A model generated the notes under the pieces. That model made no database searches and was not told where the DNA came from. It was given only the letters and a program-made list of their open reading frames with translations. Made by a program: the position numbers and the translations under genes. A stretch of 64,000 nucleotides of DNA from the NCBI GenBank assembly GCA_037349315.1, contig JBAIAC010000059.1, positions 29,172,501 to 29,236,500 on the forward strand. Direction: 5' to 3'. This DNA is from Chelydra serpentina (lineage: Eukaryota > Chordata > Testudines > Chelydridae). Shown piece by piece: positions 10,739-20,590 of this stretch. Every line of letters begins with the position of its first letter. Within the stretch, counting starts at the first letter, position 1.

Positions 10739-11504
10739 CCGTTTCGCTTGTTAAAACTGAAGCTGAACCAGCCCCCGTTTCTTTACTCAGTTACCATTGT
10801 CTATCCTCTCCAATTACCAGCACCCTTTCCGCCCCCCTTCATTCACCACTTTAAAAGTATAATAAAGGAAACATTGTTTATTAAAACCGTCTTCTTTATT
10901 ATGATTTCTCGGTAAAGGGTTGAAACTGGGATGAATACCGCGGTTGGGAAGCGGGTGGAGTGATGGAAAGGACGCTTCCCAGCTCGGGGAATGACAGGCT
11001 CCTGCTCCCTGAGCAGTCCGCAGTGGTGGACTGCTTGTTTCAACGGAGCCTGCAACCCCTCCTGTTTGCAACTCTGTGAGGGAGGGCCTGTGTGACTTCT
11101 TGGCCGGGGATTGCGGCCACTGATCCCCTGCTGCATAGATCTGTCATGAAGGCTATTGCCTGTCGCCAACGATCTGCAGCCAGCCTCCACCACCAGAAAG
11201 TGACAGCCCCCCCCCCATAGAGAACAGGAAAACCCCCTCCCAGAATGGCAAGTGTGCCTAGTGAATGCAATGTGAGTGTGACTTTGTTGAACCTTTTCCC
11301 CTGTCTCCACCCTGTTATCGGCGCCTATCATCTCAGATCACAAACCATCCCTCCCCTCCCCCAAAATTGAACAGCCCTTTGAAAGATAGTCAAGGAAACA
11401 GCAATTTTCAGAACACAATTTTTTATTAAAGAGAGCAAAAGTTTAGGATGAAACTTGGATGGGGGCTGGGGTGGGGTGCGTTTGGAGGGAAGTAAAGGTC
11501 CCAT

Positions 11505-13585
11505 CTAAATTTTTGGAAAGGAGAGCCTTCTCCTACTGGAGCAGTCCACAGGGGTGGAGTGATTTTTTCCGCGGCCCCTGCCTCCCCTCGTTCTACTGAC
11601 TTTGGGTGAGGGGGGAATTCGACTTTGTGGCGGGGGAGGGCGGTTGGAAATAACATACAGAGGTGCTCTTTCCTCCTGCCTCCGTTCCTGCAAAACGTCT
11701 ACCAGGCGCCGGAGCGTGTCCGTTTGCTCCCTCATTAGTCCAAGCAGCGTTTGAGTCGTCTGCTGGTCTTCCACCCACCACCTGTCCTCGCGAGCTTCAG
11801 CCCTCTGCTCCCGTTCGCTGACTGCTCGCTCGGACCTTGAGACGTCCTCTCTCCGCTGTGCCGCCTCATTTCGGGAACAGACCATCAGTTCCGAAAACAT
11901 GTCGTCCCGGGTTCTTTTTTTGCGCCGCCTGATCTGCGCAAGCCTCTGGGAGGGTGATCCACGGGTATGGAGGGAGACACTCGCAACTGTGGGATGGGAG
12001 AAAGGGAGTGAATTCCTCAGAAAGATACATTTTCCCGAACAATGCCTATACTCTTTCCCTGTGAACAAGACCATGCACACTATCTATCACATGTGCACTC
12101 AGTACAAGGTCGAATATTATGTCTTTGTATTAAGTGCCAGGGGTCCTGGTGTTCAGATCACAGAAGCGGAGCTGGACACTGGAATTCGGCTCTCAGGAGA
12201 CCATTTAAGCCGTTGCCTTTGGACTGCTGTGAGCTAACTTCACAGCAGTGCGGTACTCCCATGTTTCAAACACAGTTCCTAGCGGTGGCCAATTCTTGAT
12301 GCCGGCAAAACCGCTCGGCTACAACGGCTCACCTACCCGTTTACCCCCGCCACCCCCTCCGCGGGGCCGGTACCGGGAACTCTCCCTGCCCGCGACCCGC
12401 TGTGTTTTAACGGCTCGCCTACCCTCCCTGCCCCCTTTCCGTGTGGCCAGTCCAGGGAACTCTCCCTGCCTGCGCACCGCAAAGTTTCAGTGGTTAGCCT
12501 CACAGCTACCACCCCCCCACATGTCTGCAAACCGCCGGTTGTCATTCTTTAAAGGAAAAATCAAGAAGTCACTATACTAAGAAAACCATCCATTCAAACC
12601 AGGGCACCATGACTGATATCACTCTGATGAGGATTTCGGAGACAGACAAAGACCGCATGCTGCGTGAATGCCAGCAATCCCCAGGGCCGTATGCCGCCAT
12701 GCTATGCAAGGCAATTATACCAGAGTACCTGCAGCTTGCATGGCGCGGAAAAGTATCCTACCATGGAGGAGATAGTAAGGCCGCTCTCCCTGGGAACCTG
12801 ATGCAAAAGCTTTCATTGTACCTACAGGAGAGTTTCGCGGAGATCTCCGATGGGGATTTCTCCTCTATCCCCATACATATTGACAGACTTTTCGAGTAGT
12901 TGCCTTGGAAAAGATTGAAAACTGAAGCGCCTATTGCAAAGTAAACAATAAAAACACATTGATAACAAACCAATGCATATTCTATTCAAAATAAATGTTT
13001 AAAACACCGACCTGATGATCCTTCGCCTGGGTCCTGGCTGCTGCTTTGGGAGCGTTCGTAGGGGATCTCGGTGAGGGTGATGAACAGATCCTGGCTGTTG
13101 GGGAAATCAGCGGTGAAAGCGCTGTCGACTGCCGCCTCCTCCTCCTCCTCTCCTTCCTCTTCTTCACCATCCGCAAAAACCTCCGACGATGTGGCCGTAG
13201 ATAAGACCCCGTTGTCGGAGTCCACAGACACTGGTGGGTTAGGGGTGGCAGCACCACCGAGCATAGCATGCAGTGCCTCGTAAAAACGGCATGTGTGTGG
13301 CTGCAATCCGGAGCGTCCGTTGGACTCTTTGGTTTTTTGGTATGCCTGTCACAGCTCCTTTATTTTCACGCGGCACTGCGTTGCATCCCAGACGTATCCT
13401 CTCTCCACCATTGCCTTGGAAAGTTTCTCATAAGTTTTCGCATTCCGTCTTTTGGATCGCAGCTCCGAAAGCACGGACTCATCGCCCCACACAGCGATCA
13501 GGTCCAAGACTCCCCGATCAGTCCAAGCTGGTGCTCTCTTCCTATTCTGCGATGTCATGGTCACCACGGCTGCAGAGCTCTGCAT
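11505..13585 (-). pseudogene. Harbinger Myb/SANT-like gene, two exons, one premature stop
   Basis: Exon 1 (13585-13012) starts in the MTSQNRKRAPAWTDRG region. It has the tryptophan-spaced trihelix (VLDLIAVWGDESVLSEL, KTYEKLSKAMVERGY, CRVKIKEL) and then HTCRFYEALHAMLGG and a Glu-rich stretch. It is broken by TGA at 13351-13349, directly after KEL; the reading frame continues unchanged beyond it. Exon 1 ends in phase 1 at a GTCGGT donor. Exon 2 (11986-11505), after a CCCATCCCACAG acceptor, rejoins in frame and encodes a basic RRRKKRTRDD patch and a charged helix likely to coil (about 11900-11680). In Harbinger systems this protein helps the transposase bind DNA. A TGA from a CGA arginine codon would be a CpG-decay change. 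Confidence 0.75.
12609..12899 (+). CDS. Third Harbinger ORF, 96 aa, nested in the Myb/SANT intron; function unknown
   Basis: An open frame of 96 residues starts at ATG 12609 (context GGCACCATGA, a reasonable start) and lies wholly inside the 1025-bp intron of the minus-strand Myb/SANT gene, on the transposase strand. The core AWRGKVSYHGGDSKAALP, YLQESFAEIS and IPIHIDRLFE recurs in the decayed Harbinger copy at about 4576-4420 in the same relative place. I recognise no domain. It has a short mixed-charge helix pattern in the second half and no signal peptide. It could be an independent small protein or a terminal exon of a longer transcript. Conservation between two diverged copies argues against chance, though it rests on two sequences only. 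Confidence 0.5.
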   Translation: MTDITLMRISETDKDRMLRECQQSPGPYAAMLCKAIIPEYLQLAWRGKVSYHGGDSKAALPGNLMQKLSLYLQESFAEISDGDFSSIPIHIDRLFE

Positions 13586-13982
13586 CGATGCCGGTGCTGC
13601 TGTGCTCGCCACGATGTCCAAACAGGAAATGAGATTCAAACTGGCCAGACAGGAAAAGGAATTCAAATTTTGCCAGGGCTTTTCCTGAGTGGCTGGTCAG
13701 AGCATTCGAGCTCGGATTGCTGTCCAGAGCGTCCACTGAGTGGTGCACTGTGGGATAGCTCCCGGAGCTATCAGCGTCAAATTCCGTCCACAGTAACACG
13801 AATTCGACATGGCCATGTCGAATTTAGCGCTACTCCCCTCGTCAGGGAGGAGTACAGAAATCGAATTAAAGAGCCATTTATGTCTAAATAAATAGCTTCG
13901 TAATGTGGATGGGTGCAGGGTTAAATCGAGTTAACGCTGCTAAATTCGACATAAAGTCCTAGTGTAGACCAGGCCTAAGGTT

Positions 13983-14054
13983 TCAAGTATCAGAGGGGTA
14001 GCCGTGTTAGTCTGGATCTGTAGTCTATAAGGTGCCACAGGACCCTTTGTCGCT
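13983..14054 (-). mobile_element. 72-bp Penelope-like 3' fragment with 12-bp target duplication
   Basis: The sequence CAGAGGGGTAGCCGTGTTAG, then AAGGTGCCACAGGACCCTTT, is a repeat common in turtle genomes and probably the end of a Penelope-like element. It is flanked on the right by AACACTAAGGTT (14055-14066). The left copy of that 12-mer is split by the Harbinger: AACACTAA at 9069-9076 and TAAGGTT at 13976-13982. Confidence 0.55.
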
Positions 14055-14066
14055 AACACTAAGGTT

Positions 14067-14490
14067 GTTTACTATCACAGTGTACATATGTTGCCCTAAA
14101 TCTAGTCGCTTATGTAACCATACCACTCTCTTTCAAATGCTGACTTACTGCTCAGCTGATAACACATACTGTGAGTTCTGTGGGTTTATTGTACTGATAT
14201 ACTCTGCTGATTGCTACTGGCTCTCTGGTACATTAGCCGCTGATTCAGAGGTCCCCATGGGTATTTACAGGAGTCCAGAGCTTCCAGGATTCCTTGTCGT
14301 CATACTGAATGAGAGCAGTTCAAAGGTCAGATCCTCAGTCAGTAGAAACAGGCATAGCTCCTTTGCAGCCATTTACATCAGCTGAGAAGCTGTGCCTATG
14401 TTTCTATATATAGCAACCCACCTTCTGATATATCCTTGAAATCATTTTTAATGCTGTAAGCGGGACTCATCCCTCACGTGTCTCTTTGTG
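14067..14490. other. Unassigned sequence
   Basis: No exon, RNA or clear repeat could be recognised between the Penelope-like fragment and the CR1 element. Confidence 0.4.
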
Positions 14491-15996
14491 GCTGGATGCA
14501 GTATTGTAGTCCTTTCTCTGCCCCTGGTGTCTCTGTAGGGGATGAGGTGGACAAGGTTTTCTTCAGGCAACTAACAGGAGTTATTAGATCACAGGCCCTG
14601 GTTCTCATGGGGGACTTCAATCACCCTGATATCTGCTGGGAGAGCAATACAACGGTGCACGGACAATCCACGAAGATTTTGGAAAGTGTAGAGGACAATT
14701 TCCTGGTGCAAATGCTGGAGGAACCAACTAGGGGCAGAGCTCTTCTTGACCTGTTGCTCACAAACAGGGAAGAATTAATAGGGGAAGCAAAAATGGATGG
14801 GAACCTGGGAGGCAGTGACCATGAGATGGTCGAGTTCAGGATCCTGACACAAGAAAGAAAGGAGAGCAATAGAATACAGAGCCTGGACTTCAGAAAAGCA
14901 GACTTCGACTCCCTCAGGGAACTGATGGGCAAGGTCCCCTGGCAGAATAACATGAGGGGGAAAGGAGTCGAGGAAAGCTGGCTGTATTTTAAAGAATCCT
15001 TATTGAGGTTGCAGGAACAAACCATCCCGATGTGTAGAAAGAAAAGTAAATATGGCAGGCGACCAGCTTGGCTTAACAGTGAAATCCTTGCTCATCTTAA
15101 ACACAAAAAAAGCAGCTTACAAGAAGTGGAAGATTGGACAAATGACCAGGGAGGAGTATAAAAATATTGCTCAGGCATGCAGGAGTGAAATCAGGAAGGC
15201 CAAATCACACTTGGAGTTGCAGCTAGCAAGGGATGTTAAGAGTAACAAGAAGAGTTTCTACAGATATGTTAGCAACAAGAAGGAGGTCAGGGAAAGTGTG
15301 GGCCCGTTACTGAATGGGGGAGGCAAACTAGTGACAGAGGATGTGCAAAAAGCTAATGTACTCAATGCTTTTTTTGCCTGTCTTCACCAACAAGGTCAGC
15401 TCCCAGACTGTAGCACTGGGCAGCACAGTATGGGGATGAGGTGACCAGCCCTCTGTGGAGAAAGAAGTGGTTCAGGACTATTTAGAAAAGCTGGATGAGC
15501 ATAAGTCCATGGGGCCGGATGCACTGCATCCGAGGGTGTGCTAAAGGAGTTAGCGGATGTGATTGCAGAGCCATTGGCCATTGTCTTTGAAAACTCATGG
15601 CGACTGGGGGAGGTCCCGGATGACTGGAAAAAGGCTAATGTAGTGCCCATCTTTAAAAAAGGGAAGGAGGAGGATCCGGGGAACTACAGGCCAGTCAGCC
15701 TCACCTCAGTCCCTGGAAAAATCATGGAGCAGGTCCTCAATTTTGAAGCACTTCGAGGAGAGGAAAGTGATCATGAACAGTCAGCATGGATTCACCAACG
15801 GCAAGTCATTCCTGACTAACCTAATTACCTTCTATGATGGGATAACTGGTGCTGTGGATGAGGGGAAAGCAGTGGATGTGTTATTCCTTGACTTTAGCAA
15901 AGCTTTTGATACGGTCTCCCACAGTATTCTTGCCAGCAAGTTAAAGAAGTATGGGCTGGATGAATGGACAGTAAGGTGGATAGAAAACTGGCTAGG

Positions 15997-16170
15997 TCAT
16001 AGAATATCAGGGTTGAAAGGGACCTTAGGAGGTCATCTAGTCCAACCCCCTGCTCAAAGCAAGACCAAGCCCCAATTTTTACCCCAGATCCTTAAATGGC
16101 CCCCTCAAGGATTGAACTCACAACACCGGGTTTAGCAGGCTAATGCTCAAACCACTGAGCTATCCCTCCC
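15997..16170 (-). mobile_element. tRNA-derived SINE inserted in the CR1 reverse transcriptase
   Basis: The minus-strand copy runs from head (CCACTGAGCTATCCCTCCC on plus) to CR1-like tail (TCATAGAATATCAGGG on plus). Compared with the uninterrupted CR1 at 39000-39045, about seven bases of LINE are missing at the junction, so insertion came with a small target deletion. Confidence 0.85.
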
Positions 16171-16220
16171 GCCTCAACAGGTAGTGATCAATGGCTCAAT
16201 GTCTGGTTGGCAGACAGTAT

Positions 16221-16366
16221 TGTGGAAGTAACCTCTCTCATAGTTATTTTCCCCTCGCCTCACAGAGTCCCCGCTTCTACAAATCTCGTGTTATCACAGC
16301 TAGAGTTAGCCTGACTCTTGCTCATATAGAGGCCTGCATCCAAATTCCCTTTACCGACTTCCACAC
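16221..16366. mobile_element. 146-bp MITE with short inverted repeats and TAT target duplication
   Basis: Ends TGTGGAAGT and ACTTCCACA are inverted repeats; TAT flanks both sides (16218-16220 and 16367-16369). The uninterrupted CR1 near 38975 gives the empty site and confirms both edges. No coding capacity. Confidence 0.75.
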
Positions 16367-17324
16367 TATCGAGCAGAGTGTCTCAAGAGTCAGTCCTGGG
16401 TCTGGTTTTGTTCAATATCTTCATTAATGATCTGGAGAATGGCGTTTCACACTCAGCAAGTTTGCAGATGACACTAAACTGGGAGGAGTGGTAGATACGC
16501 TGGAGGGTAGGGATAGGATACAGAAGGACCTAGACAAATTAGAGGATTGGGCCAAAAGAAATCTGATGAGGTTCAACAAGGACAAGTGCCAAGTCCTGCA
16601 CTTAGGACGGAAGAATGCCATGCACTGCTACAGACTAGGGATCGAGTGGCTAGGCAGCAGTTCGGAAGAAAGGGACCTAGGAAGACAAGCTGGATTTGAG
16701 TCAACAGTGTGCCCTTGTTGCCAAGAAGGCTAATGGCATTTTGGGCTGTATAAGTAGGAGCATTGCCAGCAGATTGCCATTGGTGAGGCCTCATCTGGAG
16801 TACTGTGTCCAGTTTCGGGCCCCACACTACAAGAAGGATGTGGAAAAATTGGAAAGAGTCCAGCAGAGGGCAACAAAAATGATTAGGTGGCTGGAGCACA
16901 TGATTTATGGGGAGAGGCTGAGAGAACTGGGATTATTTAATCTGCAGAAGAGAAGAATGAGGGGGGATTTGAAAGCAGTCTTCAGCTACCTGAAGGGGGG
17001 TTCCAAAGAGGATGTATCTAGACTGTTCTCAGTGGTAGAAGATGACCGAACAAGGAGTAATGGTCTCAAGTTGCAGTGGGAGAGGTTTAGGTTGGATATT
17101 AGGAAAAACTTTTTCACTAGTAGGGTGGTGAAACACTGGAATGGGTTACCTAGGGAGGTGGTGGAATCTCCTTCCTTAGACGTTTTTAAGGTCAGGCTTG
17201 ACAAAGCCCTGGCTGTGATGATTTAGTTGATGATTGGTCCTGCTTTGAGCAGGGGATTGGACTAGATGACCTCCTGAGGTCCCTTCCAACCCTGAGATTC
17301 TATGATTATATGTCAATCTCACCT

Positions 17325-18250
17325 GGTGAGATTTCAGTGGCTCAGCCCTCTGGCCAGGTCACAGCCAAAATGAACCCCTTCTGGTGTGGCAGAGTTCAAT
17401 AGATAAACAATCTATCTGCTCTCACCAAAGTCTTCAGCCCTGGCTCTGAACCCTTTAAATTCGGCCCTTCGCTCTGCCTTCCAAACAAGTCCTGTCCCAT
17501 TCTTGGGGCTTAGGTTAGGCTTGTTCACCGCTTCTTGTTCCCCGCTTCGCTGGTGGGGGAACTCAGGCCTGCCCACTACTCCAGATCCCAACCCAGGGAC
17601 CTGATAAACATCAGCCATATACTGCTCAATTCAGTTTGTGGTTGCTACTTCCCTAGCATGAACTCCTTTTCAAAAGGCAAAAGTGGGACACATGCAGGAG
17701 CCCCGCCCACCTCTGTGGCTCCACCCCTGCTCCTCCTCTTCTCCCCGAGGCCCCGCCTCCTGGCCAGGCCAGAAGCTGGAGCCGGGCAATGGTAAGAGCC
17801 ACCCAGGGAGCCCCAGACTCTCCACCTTCCCTGGGTGCGGGATAGGGGTGCCTGAGAGCAGCCCATGTCCCTGCCCTCCCGGTGTCGCTGCCCAGGGCAG
17901 GTGAAGGGTCCAAGGCCCCTGCTAACCCAGCTATACAAGTGCAGCCACAGATAAACACTGGCCAATCCTCAGGCTCCTATGGCTAGAGAGAAACACATTT
18001 CCCTGCTCCTCTGCTCCCAGCCAGCTTCCACACTGCCCTGCTAAGGGCCTGAAGCTCCTTTTACCTGAGCCTGCTGGGCTCTGACTGGCTGGCACTAGCC
18101 CTTGGAAGGTCACGTATCTGGAGTTTCCAAGATGGCTGCTCCCGACAGGCCTGCAGGAGCCCTTTTGCTGCTTCATTCCTCCCACTTCACTGTTTCCTGG
18201 GGCAGGGTGTACCAGGACCACGGGTCCTCCTGTAAAGAGCCCTAAAGGCC
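17325..18250 (-). mobile_element. Degenerate LTR-like sequence with a GC-rich insert
   Basis: TCAGTGGCTCAGCCCTCTGG with GTCACAGCC, and GGGCTCTGACTGGCTGG with GGCAGGGTGTACCAGGACCA, resemble parts of the LTR at 52874-53442. The middle (about 17650-17940) is a GC-rich block that does not match. Boundaries are not defined. Confidence 0.35.
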
Positions 18251-18299
18251 GGGTGCATCCTATCACTAACACCTTCATCTCAATGAATAGGCTGCTCAT

Positions 18300-18650
18300 A
18301 TAACACTCATTTTGGGGAACCCCCCTCCCCAAACTACTGAAAAAAATTAGGTTTTTTAATGTTTTCTAAGTGTAACATTTCAATGTTTTGGCTTGAACCA
18401 ACTTTTCATTTCAAAATTTCCTTTCTTCTTTTTTTAAAAAAAAATATAAAAATGGCCAAAATCTGAATGAAATGTGTTTTGTGAAAACAAAACATTTTGT
18501 TCAACCCTAAACATTGCTTTTATCTTTGTGATTTGCTGAAAAATGTGAACATTTGTGGTTTTGGTTTGACCCCAAACAATTTTTTTTTCTTTACTTTTTG
18601 AAATTGACCAATGAACAGAAAATTCCATTATTCACCCAGCTCTAATCTCT
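18300..18650. repeat. AT-rich degenerate MITE-like repeat
   Basis: Many variants of AAAACATTTTG and TTTTCA, ending ACCCAGCTCTA. Similar blocks lie at 21780-22030, 41860-42110, 42855-43010, 49507-49935 and 52510-52800, some with a TAGAGCTGG-like end. Confidence 0.5.
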
Positions 18651-18869
18651 ACAGAGACTGGCTGCCAGGGTGTATCTCACTCCAAGATGGCACAAAATAC
18701 CCAGAGATCAGGATTTAAAGTTTTAAACAGGTGGTTTATTTAAAAAGTAAAATAAAAACAACCAGAAATACAACCAAACATAAAAAGATTGAGCCAGATG
18801 CAGGACATTTAGGCAAGTTTCAATATATCTTAAATGTTCCTATAAGTTACCAAACTTACAACTACAAGG

Positions 18870-19158
18870 GTATGTCTACACTGCGTAAAAAACCCATGGC
18901 ACTGAGTCTCAGAGCCCGGGTCCGCTGACTTGGGCTCTCAGGGCTCAGGGCTAATGAAATTGCAGTGTAGATGTTCAGGCTTGGGATGGGCTCTGAGATC
19001 TTCCCCCTTTATGAGGTCTCAAAGCCCAGGCTCCAGCACGAAGATCCACACTGCAATTTTATATCCCTGCAGCCCAAGCCCTACAAGGCCTAGTCAGCTG
19101 AGCCAAGCCAGCTGCAGCAGTGCAGAGGGTCTTTTATTGCAGGGTAGATGTATCCGAA
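18870..19158. mobile_element. Harbinger-like MITE (GGGTATGTCTACACTGC family)
   Basis: It begins GGGTATGTCTACACTGC. The inner arms are complementary (GCTAATGAAATTGCAGTGTAG against CCACACTGCAATTTTATATC, and GGGCTC/GAGCCC-type arms), and it ends GCAGGGTAGATGTATCC. A related copy lies at 48157-48560. Confidence 0.6.
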
Positions 19159-19159
19159 G

Positions 19160-20450
19160 GATGACTGTTATAAAGGTCACCTCACGCTAAGGATCCCTGA
19201 TTTCCAGATAGGCTTTTTATAGCCGGAAGAAATTTCCCATGATTGCTCTTAAAGGACCTGATGCAAGGTCTATAGAAGCCAGTGGGAGACTCCCCCACCA
19301 CACCACACCCAACCCTCCCACCCACCTTTCCCCGATAAGGCTATTCTCAAAATAAGCCAATAAGCAATTAGAGAAAAATCACTCCGTCACAGGGGAGAAA
19401 AAAGGATAGAGAGACTGGTTATAAACCAATGGCTTCCTTCTTGCGGCAGCCATATTTGCCTGGGAGGCCATGACCCCTCTGTCTAGATAGGGATCTCCAG
19501 CCTTTTAGCTGTGGAGGAACCAGGAGATGGGGAATTTCTCATTACGGCCTGGACCCCTTACGCCCTGCCCTGCTCTGCAGAGCAGTTGCCAACCCCTCGG
19601 GGTGGTGTCATAGGAGTTCAGGCCCATCATAGTGGGGTTTTTGTTACCTGGAGGCCTTACCTACTAAGAAGTAGGCCTCATTTTGCATGGGTTGTCAGAT
19701 GATAATGCTTTCCAGCTACTGCTGACCTGCGGCTAGATTAGCATCAATGATCTGGAGGCTCCAAAGTCTGTGCCCTTCACCCACCCACAGTGAAGGCCTG
19801 TCTGGGTCGCAGCCTGGGACAAAATCCAGTGATGGAGAGAGAGGGGCCATAGTCACTCTGCAGCCTTTGGACACTGGGTACGCTGTTCCAAAGCCAGGTG
19901 CAAATTAGAGCATCACTCAATGCTGTTTTAACTAGCTCAGGGTCAGGATTCCCAGCTGCCACTCCCTGTACCTGTGCTGGGTTCTGTGCTGACGGAGGGT
20001 TGAATGGGGGCCTGGGAGAGCAGAGCTAGATACTCGGGTGCTTGTCACACGTTTTTTTGGAGGTGCTCCTGCCCCATGTTTCACTCTGGCCCCCTGCCTG
20101 CTCTCAGATCTCTCTGCGCAGGGTGCACTCATGCACAGCTGACGTGCTGCCCCTTTGACAGATTCATTGACCAATTCCCCATGCAGCCTACAGGGAATGC
20201 GGGCTAGATGTCACCTCTTGGTTCAAGGTAAAGCAGGCCAGGGAACATGCTTTAAAGTCTCATCTGTGGGCAACACACAGGCCTGAGCCCGTACCGGAAG
20301 GGGAGAGCAAGTCCCTTGGAACTCAAGACAGGGATCAGGGGTGGGAAGAACATTGGCAGTAACTGAAGGAAATCTGTCATGCAGGCAGGGGGCCAGAATT
20401 TGCTCCTCAGAGAAGGAGGAGCGGCTGCTTCTGCTCTTGGGCTGACTTCT
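19160..20450. other. Unassigned sequence downstream of the MS4A gene
   Basis: No coding exon or repeat could be recognised. It lies 3' of the minus-strand MS4A stop codon and probably includes its 3' untranslated region; no convincing poly(A) site could be chosen. Confidence 0.4.
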
Positions 20451-20452
20451 CC

Positions 20453-20590
20453 TCAGGTTCTTTCTTGGGCCTCCCACTCAGACTGGTCCTTCAGATCATA
20501 GGCCGTATCATTGTAAGTTGGCGGATGAGGCAGTTCTGCGGTGGGCACCATGAGGTCCGCCCTGATGGTGTTGGGCACAATCAGCATGGA
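20453..20590 (-). CDS. MS4A gene, terminal coding exon
   Basis: Forty-five codons and TGA after a CCTGTTTTTCCAG acceptor. This cytoplasmic tail has PPTY and TAYDLKD tyrosine motifs and a charged end (SEWEAQERT). Confidence 0.85.
   Translation of the reverse strand, partial: SMLIVPNTIRADLMVPTAELPHPPTYNDTAYDLKDQSEWEAQERT

Larger units (their letters stand above)
9077..13975 (+). mobile_element. Nearly intact Harbinger DNA transposon, 4.9 kb
   Basis: The ends are imperfect inverted repeats (GGGTATGTCTACACTA left; TAGTGTAGACCAGGCC right) flanked by the Harbinger target trinucleotide TAA at 9074-9076 and 13976-13978. It carries an open transposase (9485-10738, plus), a convergent two-exon Myb/SANT gene (13585-11505, minus) and a third small plus-strand ORF (12609-12899). 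The terminal region matches the fragment at 137-329. It looks recent: only one stop codon is visible in the accessory gene. Confidence 0.85.
14500..17226 (+). pseudogene. CR1 ORF2 (endonuclease / reverse transcriptase) pseudogene
   Basis: Recognisable in order are the endonuclease end ([20 protein letters not shown] at about 14600 and SDHEMVEF at 14815), the linker and fingers ([29 protein letters not shown] at 15615), palm motif A ([15 protein letters not shown] at 15885), the FADD box displaced into another frame near 16465, and the carboxyl region ([10 protein letters not shown] at 16790; [15 protein letters not shown] at 17130, ending at 17226). Frameshifts near 15110, 15530 and 15745, plus the two insertions, inactivate it. 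Confidence 0.85.
14500..17312 (+). mobile_element. CR1 LINE (subfamily A), 5'-truncated, with nested insertions
   Basis: It starts in the middle of the endonuclease (GDEVDKVFFRQLTG) and runs through reverse transcriptase to the 3' tail (GGACTAGATGACCTCCTGAG, ATTCTATGATTATATG). It matches the CR1 at 37986-41300 throughout. The reading frame is broken by several frameshifts, by a minus-strand SINE at 15997-16170 and by a 146-bp MITE at 16221-16366. Confidence 0.9.

Noticed and set aside
13268..13891. 207-codon plus-strand ORF
   Set aside because: It is the antisense shadow of the Myb/SANT exon of the Harbinger element.
14478..15161. Host gene encoding a 227-aa endonuclease-like protein
   Set aside because: It is the CR1 endonuclease region, matching the copy at 38-41 kb residue for residue.
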